From the NCBI GenBank assembly GCA_033558025.1, contig JAUCEF010000013.1:1171001-1235000 (forward strand): a stretch of DNA of 64,000 nt, given 5' to 3'. Shown one piece after another: positions 33,799 to 44,954 of this stretch. Positions within the stretch are counted from its first letter, which is position 1; each line of letters opens with the position of its first letter. Source of the stretch: Phytophthora sp. 'mugwort' (taxonomy: Eukaryota > Oomycota > Peronosporomycetes > Peronosporales > Peronosporaceae). The notes beneath the pieces were generated by a model. The model saw only the letters and a list, made by a program, of their open reading frames with translations, was not told the origin of the DNA and ran no database searches. The position numbers were made by a program, and so were the translations under genes.

Positions 33799-34496
33799 TC
33801 GAGCGTGTTTTCAAAAGGAGGTGGAAAATGACCCCCTCGATGGAGACAAAATGCCTCCTTTGGCCCGAAAGGTCGTCAAACACGCCGTGTTTTGATTTTA
33901 GCCAGTCAAATCGTAGCGGGTAGGCAATGTATAGGGGTAAATTAACTCCCCTCCACTCCGACCCCTCTACGCTTCAAACCATTCTGAAGACGATGAATTT
34001 TACTATTAAATGACTGAATCAAGAGTGAAAGGTTGAAGGCAGCAGTGCTAAATGTTCCGAGACGGCGCACCAGCCAAGCTTGCGCTCAGACTCAAGTCAA
34101 TAGAACACGGTTCTTCAACAGCGAGGCCGTCACTGCTTTCACCGCGGTGATAGCAAAACCTATGGCGAAACCATCGCCTCGCGGTATCGCAGACGGCCGC
34201 AGAAGTTTTTTTGACGACATTAGCATGTTACGGCCAAGGTAGATCGCCGCTGGTCGTCTTGTCCAGCTTCACTACAGTGGCAGGAATAAGCACGGCAAAA
34301 TTATTAGGCCAGGAAACATGCCTGGCGACAACCGTGTCGTATAGGTAGCGATGATAGCATTATTCCACATTTGCTATGTGCGATATTGGCCCTCCGTCAA
34401 TCTCCGCTGCTCTGCTATGGTGGTGAACAACAGTAGTTTCGATTCCATCTCATCAACGGAAACCTAGTTACTATATGCATTATGCATTAGACTCCC

Positions 34497-35649
34497 TCAA
34501 CTAAAGCGTTTCCAGCTGTCTACAAGCTGATATGTTTCTCTCCGCGATAGTGCTTCATACGAAAGATCGGAAGGTTGCTCACTCAACCACTCCGGTGACC
34601 GGTAATAAGTGCATTTAGCACATGGACAGGGCCACAAAGCTTGGTCAAAGTTGAGCTCGTTCGCCATGATGTCGAGCTCATTCATTGCCGTCCATAAATT
34701 CTCAATGTTGTTGAACTGTGACACATACGCTTCGCCCTCGAACTGAATCCATTGAACGACATCACGAGGAACGGATGCGTCCGCCTTCAGCGCGATGTAT
34801 CGCTCAGTATGGGTATCGAGAAACCTCGCTTCCTTGACTAGGAAGTCCCTTAGGAATCGCAAGCGGTCAAAAATCATTTCCCGTGTTATCTAGCACAATC
34901 AGTCGAGTTTCGTCCGTTAGCTTGCATGGTTTGACGTGCTGGTAAACAAACCCCAACTGTTGTACCTCTGAAAGCTCCATGCATGTCTGCAGCCAGCGCA
35001 TCATGTACAAGAAATTATGTACATGAATCTTCCCCGAGCAAACGTCTTTAGGCTCAATATGCATTTCCTCTATAGGCAAGATCTCGACGAAGTCGTCAAC
35101 GTCTGGGGTAGACGCGAAATCAGGCCCGAAATCTTATAAGCAGAACGAGTTAGTTATTCCTCTGTTGTGCTCGTTTGACGATGACATATTACCCGATTCT
35201 TAGTCGGCACAAACACAGGGAGCAAGGAGTCGAAATTGACTCTGCTGTCGCAGCTGAAATGCGTAAGTGCTGATAAGAGTGTGCTGCTTTTGTAGATTGA
35301 TTGCCATTCCGTGCAGGCTTCCCTGATATAAACGGCAACTTCCAATTCGCATGTCAGAGAAAATTACACTAACAAGGACAGGAATTTGTGCTACCTTCAT
35401 AATTTTAAGCGACGATCCGTGGCTGGCTAGAAGCCCTTGTCTCTCGTCAACGGGTCTTCCGAGGCGAAGTTTTTTAAGAATGGGAAAGAGGGTGGCTGGG
35501 TCCGACCCAGTGGGTCGCCCGCCGGTAGTGAGATCAGGCGCTGCATGGTCTTCTATGGATCTTGTGAATCTACTTGAGCATCGCGAGAAGTTTTTCACGT
35601 GGCTGGTTTCTATTGCGAAGGCTGTCGCCACCAATACTGGTTTTTGCAC
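34497..35649 (-). pseudogene. Unrecognised protein gene, frameshifted
   Basis: Minus-strand frames with gene-like composition run from 35649 to 34497. 35649-35350 (DLTTGGRPTGSDPATLFPILKK) is followed by a switch, perhaps an intron starting GTAGCA, to 35345-35154 (IREACTEWQSIYKSSTLLSALTHF). Then 35135-34867 reads ILPIEEMHIEPKDVCSGKIHVH, ending LIVLDNTGNDF, and 34877-34497 reads FDRLRFLRDFLVKEARFLDTH, ending VDSWKRFS. The last two are separated by a one-base slip in a run of five T at about 34876. I recognise no family. Its place inside element C suggests a transposon-carried or captured gene. Confidence 0.45.
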
Positions 35650-35719
35650 AATCCAAGAAGAGCTTTATCTAAAGCAAATATTAGAAAATATTTAAAAATG
35701 ATGGTAGATGAACTGTGCA

Positions 35720-36543
35720 CTAGATGTTTGATATATCTATGGCACACAAATTCTTTTGGAGAAAGGCAGCAAGTATATATACCCCCCGAGAGCCCGCCTA
35801 TGAGGGCTTCGTTCGACGACGAATTGGATCTGTTGTAGCAGCAGCTTGCTCAGGTGCGAATCGTCGATCGGAGGTGACTTGGCCACGAAGAAGCATCACT
35901 GTCGGCAGAATCAGGGCCGCTGGCTTCACATACAACAGCATTGTTGCATAGGGTGATGGCGGAAGCGGGTAGCAACAATGACAGCATTGCGCCCAGCAAC
36001 ATAGTATCGCTACACGACATGATGAGCGACCCGCAAAAGTGTCATTGCCGGCATCAGGGTAACAATATGATACTCAACGGCGTACAGGCGGCGAGATTGG
36101 CCACGTAGGAGTAGCGGCATCGCCATCAGCATCACGGTGATCCCTGTTCGCAGCTCGGCGATGGGTTGGTCATGTAGCAGCATCATTACAAAAGCATCAC
36201 ACCCGGCAGCACCATTTTCAGCAAAAAAACGACGCGACCGTCGACGTAGCAGTACACTATGTCCAGCCTGTATAATGTCGCTCAGACGGTGGGAACGGGT
36301 ACGAGCAACTTCGTATCCGGCAGCATCACGTCGAACCGCATAGGGATGATCACTTACGCGGTGGTGATCGGGAATCACCAGCTGCTTCTCGAGCAGCATC
36401 ATGCTAAAAGGCATCACACCCAGCACCGCTTTCAGCCGAACGCTCTGCGATAGGCGACGAGTTGCCCACGTAGTAGTACCTATATCCATCCCGCATAATG
36501 TCGCTCGACGACGGAGGGAATGTGCACCAGCAGCTTCGTAGAC
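35720..36543. repeat. Degenerate satellite-like repeat block, left
   Basis: The sequence is dominated by degenerate units rich in CAGCAGCATCA with recurring longer words such as CAGCGATCGGCGACGGGTT-like segments about every 200 bp. It gives long open frames with no protein family. It continues the sequence type of the palindrome arms outward but is no longer matched on the other side. Confidence 0.55.
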
Positions 36544-37299
36544 GGCAGCATCACGTCGAGCAGCATCACATGCAGCAACATAGCGATGGTAGGCAACATG
36601 GTGCACGATCGGTTGCGGTATCATGTCTGGCGGCAGAATCCCCAGCGGCATACCAGCGATCGGCGACGGGTTAACCACGTAGGAGTGGCGTCGTGGTCGG
36701 TATCATATGACCATCCATGTCGACGCTCGACGTATGGGTTGGCCATGCAGCAGCAACAGAGCCGAAGGGCATCACGCCCAGAAGCACCATGTCTATCCGC
36801 ATGATGACGCTCAGCGACGGCGGAAGCGAGCAGCAGCAGCATCGTAGCCGACAGCATTCGCGTCGAATAGCATAGTGGTGCTGATTAACGTGGTGGTCAG
36901 CGAGTATCACCAGCAGCTTGCCCAGCAGCATTGCGCCCAGTAGCTTACCGGCGACCGGTGAGGGGAAGGCAGAGTGACAGCAGCAACATGACTGCCGCAT
37001 CATACCCAGCAGCGTACGACGATCGGCGATGGGGTGGACTTGCAGCGGCAGCACGGCCGGCAGAGTGTTGGTCCCGATGGGGCGAGCAAGCAGCAGCATG
37101 ACGTCGCTCTGAATCATCAGAGCGGCTTCTTCTAATGATGGGGGTGTAAATTGGAGTACCTCATGATCGTGGCGGGGTGGTCGTGTGAGAAGAATGTGGC
37201 GTTTTCGGAAATGAAGTCGGAATAGGAATTGCGACCAAATGATCGTCGCACCAAGTACACACTGAAGCTCTTTACGTTCCGCCAACTACATCGCGCCAT

Positions 37300-37512
37300 T
37301 TAATCGTTCCGCCAATCATATCTCATCGTTTCGCAGTCGAGCAAGCTGATAGGCTGCTGACTGACAAAGCGAGCCTCGAGGAAAAGCCGCAAGCGATCTT
37401 GGAACTTCAACTTCGCGCCTCTTTCTGCGTACTTCTCTGTTCCATCACAGTATGACCATTGGGATTTTATGTGGTCTACATATGGTAAGAAATTCAGCCA
37501 ATTAAAATTCAT
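37300..37512 (-). pseudogene. Unrecognised protein fragment in the palindrome, left copy
   Basis: A 70-codon frame starting MNFNWLNFLPYVDHIKSQWS and ending LLDCETMRYDWRND, identical to 38969-39181. It has gene-like composition, but no known family. It is probably one exon or a relic of a larger protein. Confidence 0.4.
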
Positions 37513-37673
37513 TATTTTTGTAACTGTGATTATATCCTCGTAACACTTACTAAACCTCGTTTTGAGCGCCTTGTTCTAGACATCTAGTGAGGTCTAGAGT
37601 GTATGCAAGGACTACTACGTAGTTTAATTTTGCGATCCTGAAAACCCTAGCTAGTATCGTTTATAAAATTAAA

Positions 37674-37892
37674 CTACAAAACAAAACTCATTTGCGAACC
37701 AAATGATGCAAAAGTCAAGTTATCTTCCTCTATATCCATTGTGATTGGTTCAGTAAGTGTTTTTGCAGCATTTGCGCAAACGCTTTCATTTTTATGTTCT
37801 TTTTGTGAGAATCGGTAAGAAACAATAAGTTGTTGAAGTGTACGTGAAATGACCATTTTACGGTGGACCAGAGACGTATTTGCTCGGATCAA
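37674..37892 (-). pseudogene. Second unrecognised protein fragment in the palindrome, left copy
   Basis: A 72-codon frame (LVHRKMVISRTLQQLIVSYR, ending FGSQMSFVL) identical to 38589-38807. Together with 37300-37512 on the same strand it may be part of one former gene; about 160 bp of AT-rich sequence separates them. Confidence 0.4.
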
Positions 37893-38193
37893 ATTAAAAC
37901 AGTCATGGCTACTAAATCACCACAACAGATAACCCCAACACGCTAAATATTTACCAGTCCGATCTGTAGCCATATCTAACACATCTCTCGAGCTTTGCAA
38001 CAAATGTCGTACAATAGTAGCCGAAGGAAATAACCATGCCACCGTCGACCCCCTCGGCGTAAGTCGCTGCCGGTAATATGAGCTAACTTCACCTGTTGTG
38101 GCCGTAATTGCTACGGTGATGCCATCGCTCGCTCGATAGCACCTCCAGCCGCTGCAACACCACCTCGTTACAACTAGTCGCTGATACCCATTT

Positions 38194-38287
38194 ACTAGCG
38201 TTGCAATGCCACAGCCGTCTATCGGGTTAGTTCGCCGCCCGCAGGCTTCGCCAACTTCCCTGCCACGGCCGCAATTGTTACGCTAGT
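38194..38287. other. Loop of the giant inverted repeat
   Basis: About 94 bp between the arms. It is itself partly self-complementary at its edges (ACTAGCGTTGCAATGCC against ACTAGCGTAACAATTGC read from the other side), so pairing decays gradually and does not stop sharply. Confidence 0.7.
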
Positions 38288-38588
38288 AAAATGGGTATCA
38301 GCGACTAGTTGAACGAGGTGGTGTTGCAGCGGCTGGAGGTGCTATCGAGCGAGCGATGGCATCACCGTAGCAATTACGGCCACAACAGGTGAAGTTAGCT
38401 CATATTACCGGCAGCGACTTACGCCGAGGGGGTCGACGGTGGCATGGTTATTTCCTTCGGCTACTATTGTACGACATTTGTTGCAAAGCTCGAGAGATGT
38501 GTTAGATATGGCTACAGATCGGACTGGTAAATATTTAGCGTGTTGGGGTTATCTGTTGTGGTGATTTAGTAGCCATGACTGTTTTAAT

Positions 38589-38807
38589 TTGATCCGAGCA
38601 AATACGTCTCTGGTCCACCGTAAAATGGTCATTTCACGTACACTTCAACAACTTATTGTTTCTTACCGATTCTCACAAAAAGAACATAAAAATGAAAGCG
38701 TTTGCGCAAATGCTGCAAAAACACTTACTGAACCAATCACAATGGATATAGAGGAAGATAACTTGACTTTTGCATCATTTGGTTCGCAAATGAGTTTTGT
38801 TTTGTAG
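38589..38807 (+). pseudogene. Unrecognised protein fragment, right copy
   Basis: Inverse copy of 37674-37892 with identical translation. Confidence 0.4.
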
Positions 38808-38968
38808 TTTAATTTTATAAACGATACTAGCTAGGGTTTTCAGGATCGCAAAATTAAACTACGTAGTAGTCCTTGCATACACTCTAGACCTCACTAGATG
38901 TCTAGAACAAGGCGCTCAAAACGAGGTTTAGTAAGTGTTACGAGGATATAATCACAGTTACAAAAATA

Positions 38969-39181
38969 ATGAATTTTAATTGGCTGAATTTCTTACCATA
39001 TGTAGACCACATAAAATCCCAATGGTCATACTGTGATGGAACAGAGAAGTACGCAGAAAGAGGCGCGAAGTTGAAGTTCCAAGATCGCTTGCGGCTTTTC
39101 CTCGAGGCTCGCTTTGTCAGTCAGCAGCCTATCAGCTTGCTCGACTGCGAAACGATGAGATATGATTGGCGGAACGATTAA
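38969..39181 (+). pseudogene. Unrecognised protein fragment, right copy
   Basis: Inverse copy of 37300-37512 with identical translation. Confidence 0.4.
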
Positions 39182-39937
39182 ATGGCGCGATGTAGTTGGC
39201 GGAACGTAAAGAGCTTCAGTGTGTACTTGGTGCGACGATCATTTGGTCGCAATTCCTATTCCGACTTCATTTCCGAAAACGCCACATTCTTCTCACACGA
39301 CCACCCCGCCACGATCATGAGGTACTCCAATTTACACCCCCATCATTAGAAGAAGCCGCTCTGATGATTCAGAGCGACGTCATGCTGCTGCTTGCTCGCC
39401 CCATCGGGACCAACACTCTGCCGGCCGTGCTGCCGCTGCAAGTCCACCCCATCGCCGATCGTCGTACGCTGCTGGGTATGATGCGGCAGTCATGTTGCTG
39501 CTGTCACTCTGCCTTCCCCTCACCGGTCGCCGGTAAGCTACTGGGCGCAATGCTGCTGGGCAAGCTGCTGGTGATACTCGCTGACCACCACGTTAATCAG
39601 CACCACTATGCTATTCGACGCGAATGCTGTCGGCTATGATGCTGCTGCTGCTCGCTTCCGCCGTCGCTGAGCGTCATCATGCGGATAGACATGGTGCTTC
39701 TGGGCGTGATGCCCTTCGGCTCTGTTGCTGCTGCATGGCCAACCCATACGTCGAGCGTCGACATGGATGGTCATATGATACCGACCACGACGCCACTCCT
39801 ACGTGGTTAACCCGTCGCCGATCGCTGGTATGCCGCTGGGATTCTGCCGCCAGACATGATACCTCAACCGATCGTGCACCATGTTGCCTACCATCGCTAT
39901 GTTGCTGCATGTGATGCTGCTCGACATGATGCTGCCG

Positions 39938-40450
39938 GGAGAGCTGCTGATGCTGCACGCTCCCATGATGCTGGACATGCTGCTGCTTGACATGACGTTG
40001 CTACTACGTCGCCGATCGCTGGTATGCTATTGGTCATGATTCTATTGATCTTAGTGCTGCTGCTCGCGCACCATGCCACTTAGCGGCGGTATGTTGCTGA
40101 GCATGTTGCTGGCGATGCCGCCCACCACCACGTCAATGAACATCCCTATGCTGCTCGGGACGATGGTGACGGTCATGTTGCTGCTGCGAACGCACCCATC
40201 GACGAACGCCGAGTGCGTGGCGCTGCCGAAGATGATGTTGCTGTTGCTCCGCCTACCTCGCGCAAATGCTGGTACCATGTTGGGTGTGATGCTGTCGTGC
40301 ATAATGCTGATGCTGGGGTTTCGATGAGATGATGGGTGGGATGCTGACGGGCGTCACCGCTGATAATCGATTGCCTTATCGCTGACTGTCGCCCAGCTGT
40401 TGAATCATATGCATATGTTGCCAAGGATGCCGTTCATGCTAGTCATGGTG
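39938..40450. repeat. Degenerate satellite-like repeat block, right
   Basis: Same sequence type as 35720-36543 in opposite orientation (ATGTTGCTGCTG and CGTCGCCGATCGCTGGTATGC words), but no longer base-for-base complementary to it. Confidence 0.5.
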
Positions 40451-40758
40451 ACCACACTGATAGACTATATGTCTGACGTGTGTGCTGGTCGAAGTTGGCC
40501 ACGCTGATAGTGAAGTGAATTTGGTAGCTTGACCACGCTGCTGGACTTTCATCAAGGACAGCTCATACGTAGGGAAGATGGGGTCGATTACACCAATAAA
40601 AGGCGAGCATACTTGTAGCGGCGGATGTTGTGTCGCCTGGCGTCAAGGGAGTGCTTAGAGCGATGCCGTACCCGCATATTTACTTCATGAGGAAGCGTTT
40701 GCTTTGACTCGAGACGCATCAGCAAGTATTTAGCTAGCTCAAAATGACAGCGTTGTGA

Positions 40759-41149
40759 CTATTTAAACAAAAGCGCTCTCAAGCGATCTATCTGCCCGCA
40801 CTTGTTGTCCTGGCTCAAGTTCGTCCGCAGACTTTGTGCAGCCCCTTTAAGCTTGTACAGCTCTGTTAGTTTGCGAATGTTTCCTTTGTCCGAGAAAAGG
40901 CTGTTAGGAAGATAGTACCTATGGAATTTCTCCCAGCAAGTGAAATCGATATCTAGACACATGTTGTCCTTGGTTGTTGCGGATACACTCCTCGACAGAG
41001 GCATATGTTATGATCACCGCAGTAATCTGTCTTTTCTGTTGGCCATCGATCCTCCCAGCAACAAACAACACACCCGCTTCGCTTTCTACCAGATTCTTTA
41101 AGTATTTGCAGTGATGATCCTGCTGTCTATCGCTTTTGTGGACTTCCAT
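40759..41149 (-). pseudogene. Unrecognised protein fragment beside the transposase
   Basis: Minus-strand frames 41149-40990 (HHCKYLKNLVESEAGVLFVA, QITAVIITYASVEE) and 41004-40759 (DNMCLDIDFTCWEKFHRYYL, KGNIRKLTELYKLKGAAQSL) appear to be one protein with a frame change near 40995. No family was recognised. It reads in the same direction as 34497-35649 and the left-arm frames, so all may be scattered parts of one transposon gene that the palindrome now interrupts; this is inference. Confidence 0.35.
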
Positions 41150-41499
41150 CGGGCCTCACCGATACAAATATCTCACGGGGACTTCCGTTTCGTGAGTCAT
41201 CATCGCCTATAGCGGTGTCTTCAAAAGCCATTCTGCCATCACTTGGGGCCTCTGCTCACTTTCCTGATATCAATTTTGATGCAAGCTCAATCATAAAGCT
41301 GCGGTGAGGGTCCCGTTGCTTTGACATGTCGACCACAAGGCGGCGAGTCAAATTATGCATTTGATCTCGCGATGTCGATAAGCGCTAACGCCAACTTTTT
41401 GTGCCGTTTTTTGTATGACTGACCACCCGTTATTGAAAACCGGCCACGTATTTGATCAAGGCGATCCACACGTTGCATGTACTTATTGTACTGTTCCAT

Positions 41500-44336
41500 G
41501 CATGTTGGCGCTGGATATGTTTGAGCAGTACCCCCGACTTGTCACTCAACCTGGGTTACCGAAGATGCATCAGCATTTGGTACCATCTGAACGATGCTTC
41601 CGTCGCACCATGACGCTGCTACAATGCAATGATCCGCAGATACTCCCTCGCGAAAGTCACCCCGAGAAGCACTGCCCTTATCCAGTACATTATGCTTAGG
41701 AAAGTGCTTACTTGAACCCCGCACGGTGCCGCGTGTATACAATCCTCGAATGCGCAACGCCTGCAACAACCGTACCGATGTATAATATTATCCATGTTGA
41801 TGACTGGGTTAGAGCCGTAGAGGTCTCGGCACCTCAAGAACCAGCCTCCGAATGGACGACACCTTTGCTTTGATCGACTCTTCGTGAAGTTTCAGAGCTT
41901 CTTCGGGAGGGGCCACACCGTTAAACCTGTCCGTGATATCGCTATAACAGTGAAATCGAAAACTAACAGCTACCCATGTTTTAGCGCAATACAGCATGTA
42001 TAGCCAAAAGTGATATTTTCCAGTAGGCTTCATTGGGTAAACGATAATGACATGCCGGCCAAAACGGGGCCGGCAAGCCACACTGCAGTCGTCTAGAGCG
42101 ACGTCACGGCCCATGTCAACGTAAAGTCCCCCCCCCCCCCGGACACTTGAAGCGATTGAGTAGTGGCCGAATTCGTTCTACCGGATCACGCTGTGTCGGT
42201 GGCGAAGATGCGCGAAAGCAGAAACATTTCCGGATCAACTTAAATTGTCGCAAAGTCATTACGTTTTCCACCAGATGAGTTGTAGTTGCCAAGTATGGCA
42301 TCCTCGGGTTGCACGCCCCAATAGTTTGCGTATTCTCCCTTATCATTTATGCTCATGAAGAACAGAATGTCGGTAACCTTCATCAGTTCCGAAAGCGTAA
42401 CGGGAGGTAACAATTGGCTCCCTTCAGCACTGCGTACGCATTTGTTTCGTTCACGACCTGTCGCCAAACGTACACAGGAGCATACACAAGAAAACTAGAC
42501 GATGCAGAATGCGTGAAAATATGAGTGCATTCGGGGCGCATTCGTGTCGTAGTGGACCCATCGTTATTACTGTAGAGATCGGTCGGCGCATCCATCTCGA
42601 TCCTTGGATCAAACTTCACGTTTTCACAGTCTCCACCTCTTGTAGCTTTGCTGGGAGCAGCTGGTCTGGGTCAAATTTGGTGATCCCCTCAATCTCCACA
42701 AGGTTCTCGAAGACAGCCTCCGTTGGGATATCTTCACCTTCTGGTGCAGTTGTTAGCGCATTCCAGGTATGTTTCGCTGTTGTTCGGGTTAGGGCGCCGT
42801 AGTTCTCGATACCGCGTTGGAGAACGCCAATAGGTACTAAGTGGATATGCTTCTGGAACAAACTGTCCAGCCAGTGAACCTCATAGAGAACGACTTGTTG
42901 GTGTATGACTCGTTTACAAACACGAGCCACATATACGCATTTCCGACCTGCCTAAACACTGGTGCTAATTCTTTTGTCATCATCCACTTTTCTTTCGTAG
43001 GGGTATAAGCAACTAAACTGTCCACATACACCACGGGGCTTCGAGGTGCCGGCGTCACCTCCTCACTGCCAGCTGCATCAGCACTACCTCTTCCAGCTCC
43101 CGACCCTTCGTTGTCAATGTCTGCTCCACCACCACCGCAACGCCGTATCTCTTTTCCCCGGCCAACACCATCACCAACACATACGCCGTCTGCCTCACTT
43201 TCAAGCCACCAGTCCGACCGGCACTTGCCTCAATACCACCTCCTCCAGCTCGGGACCCTTCGTTGTCAATGTCTGCTCCACCACCACCGCAACGCCGTAT
43301 CTCTTTTCCCCGGCCAACACCATCACGAACACGTTCGCCGTCTGCCTTAATTTCAACGCCACCAGTCCGACCGATACTTGCCTCGACACTAGACTCATTA
43401 TCATGTACACCGTGGTTTCGACGCCTGCTCCACGACCACCACTCCGACATTTTCCTTTTCCCCGGCCACCACCACCTCCAAAGCGGTCGACAGCCGCCTC
43501 ACTTTCAACGCCATCGCCACGGACAACACTAGCCCCTGCATTAGCCCCACCAGCGCGTGCCCCGTTGTCGTCATACCTTCTTCACGACCACTGCTACGTC
43601 GTTTTTCTTTTTCGCGGCGAGGACGACCACAAGTACGTACGTCTGCCTTACTTTTAACGACCTCAACCTGGGTAAGCCTAGTCGCAGCTCCGGATCCATC
43701 ATCATGTGAATGCGCATCGTCAACGCCTGGCCCCCAACCTCCGTTTTGGCGGTTTCCAAAGCCACTTACGCAACCAGCGCTGCGCAACCGCTCTATATTA
43801 ACACAGCTTTCGAGTTCGGCGTCAAGACGGACGCATTCACCAGGATCAAGATTAACGCTGGCGCCGACATGACGTGCATCTGCCTCTGCATTATCTCCAC
43901 AACTATCTGAGCCAACTCCGTCGCCACCTTCATCCCGTTCAACGCCATGCTGCTCAGCACTAACACTGGCACCACTATGAGAACCGCTGCTTGTACCTTC
44001 CTCCACTTGGCATACCCGTTCTAGAGCAACCCCCCCTCGCGTGACAACGGGCAACCTAATTGAAGGTAGTACTCTCACTATATCTCCATCACATTGAATT
44101 ATCTGATCGGTTTGTTCACAATAGAAGGCAACAAGCGCTTTCTCTCCCAGCAAATAATCGACTCCTACTTCCCCGTCAGGATTGCAGCCAGGCATGACAT
44201 AACGAAATCGGCTATCCAGGCTGCGAAGAGGTGCTGGTTTAGCTGTCCATCCATCACGGCGTAGAGCACGCCAAATTTCTTTGAAGAAATTGCTGTCATC
44301 TGTAAGCAAACAACCAAGAACAGTTTGTACCCGCAA
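41500..44336 (-). pseudogene. PiggyBac-type transposase of element C, broken
   Basis: From 44336 downward: the N-terminal domain (FKEIWRALRRDGWTAKPAPLRS... GVDYLLGEKALVAFY), a long low-complexity acidic region with tandem repeats (43960-43050), YEVHWLDSLFQKHIHLVPIGVLQRGIENY (42880-42800), KFDPRIEMDAPTDL with HSASSSFLVYAPVYVWRQVV (42619-42430), then the DDE-domain start (VTLSELMKVTDILFFMSIND... GEYANYWG, 42400-42300) and MTLRQFKLIRKCF (42260-42220). The first catalytic block follows (VALDDCSVACRPRFGRHVI, 42110-42050), then the stretch after the second catalytic block (LQALRIRGLYTRGTVRGSSK, 41769-41700) and DHCIVAASWCDGSIVQMVPNADAS. The C-terminus is degraded. Frames change at least five times. 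This lineage (GEYANYWG type) is distinct from copies A, B and D. Confidence 0.7.
43104..43407. repeat. Two tandem 152-bp repeats inside the transposase linker
   Basis: The segment starting CCCTTCGTTGTCAATGTCTG at 43104 recurs at 43256 with high identity. Further diverged copies of parts (CTGCTCCACGACCACC) follow towards 43600. The period of 152 is not a multiple of three. Confidence 0.7.
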
Positions 44337-44806
44337 CGTTTGTATGCCACTAAGCGAGCAGACTAATCTCGCGAGGCAGCAGATTTATCGGCACTCATAC
44401 CCTGAGGCGGGACCAGCCGACGTTTAGCCAAGCTTTTAAATCCAAGGGGGCTCCGTTTTCTTCCGCGTGGAATCTTCACCGTTTCTGAAAGTGAGAGCTT
44501 CTAATCATTGGTGAGTATAAACATGGAGTTACCGCAAAAATGATTGAAACCGAAATGGGAGCTAATTATAAGCTGGAAACATGGTGACTGCTGCAACGCA
44601 TCAGGATGAGATCAGCATGCGTACCTCATGAAAGATATTGCGAAGATACGCATCTCCGACTGCTTCCTTGGGGGGCCTGCATGCATTGGGGCACTTGCCG
44701 CTCCATCCAACCACATGAGGGCGGTGCCTTTTCAGACCGACGTCCCTTGAAAAAAAAAATGTTTTGTCCAATTAGCGCTATCTATCAGAAGTACCGTGGC
44801 TTCATG

Positions 44807-44829
44807 GATGGAGGCATTTTGCCTCCATC
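44807..44829. repeat. Subterminal inverted motif of element C, copy 1
   Basis: GATGGAGGCA, three T, then TGCCTCCATC: a perfect 10-bp inverted repeat. The mirrored form is at 44871-44892. Confidence 0.75.
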
Positions 44830-44870
44830 GGATCTTCAAAAATGGTTGACGTACTTAAACGAAAGCACTC

Positions 44871-44892
44871 GATGGAGGCAAAATGCCTCCAT
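44871..44892. repeat. Subterminal inverted motif of element C, copy 2
   Basis: GATGGAGGCA, three A, then TGCCTCCAT: the same motif in the opposite orientation, about 50 bp from the end of the element. Related forms lie just inside the left end at 33769-33782 and about 33842-33858. Confidence 0.75.
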
Positions 44893-44954
44893 TCATTTGC
44901 TAACATCTTGATTTTGTATAGTATACTAAATCGACGTGGTCGCGAAAGGGTTAA

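Larger units (their letters stand above)
36544..38193. repeat. Left arm of a giant inverted repeat
   Basis: Every position x in this arm pairs with 76481 minus x in the right arm (a one-base indel near the centre aside). Identity is near complete: the few differences noticed include one base at 36847/39634 and one at 36569/39912. The arm carries two frames on the minus strand, 37300-37512 and 37674-37892, that recur exactly in the right arm. The outer 700 bp are satellite-like; the inner 950 bp are AT-richer and unique. Confidence 0.9.
38288..39937. repeat. Right arm of the giant inverted repeat
   Basis: Mirror of 36544-38193. Pairing ends at about 39937, where GATGCTGCCGGGAGAG here faces GATGCTGCCGTCTACG on the left side. 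Confidence 0.9.
33749..44954. mobile_element. 11.2-kb TTAA-bounded element C with internal giant palindrome
   Basis: TTAA at 33749-33752 is followed by CCCTTTCGCG; at the other side CGCGAAAGGG at 44941-44950 precedes TTAA at 44951-44954, so ten terminal bases form a perfect inverted repeat with the piggyBac target. Both ends carry the same subterminal motif (GGAGGCATTTTGCC and its inverse). Inside lie a piggyBac-type transposase gene near the right end on the minus strand, unassigned coding fragments near the left end, degenerate satellite repeats and a 3.4-kb palindrome. It is far larger than a usual piggyBac element, so it may be composite. Confidence 0.6.

Noticed and set aside
36010..36678. 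222-codon minus-strand frame and similar frames in the satellite blocks
   Set aside because: The translation mirrors degenerate DNA repeats and changes frame between units; no protein family.
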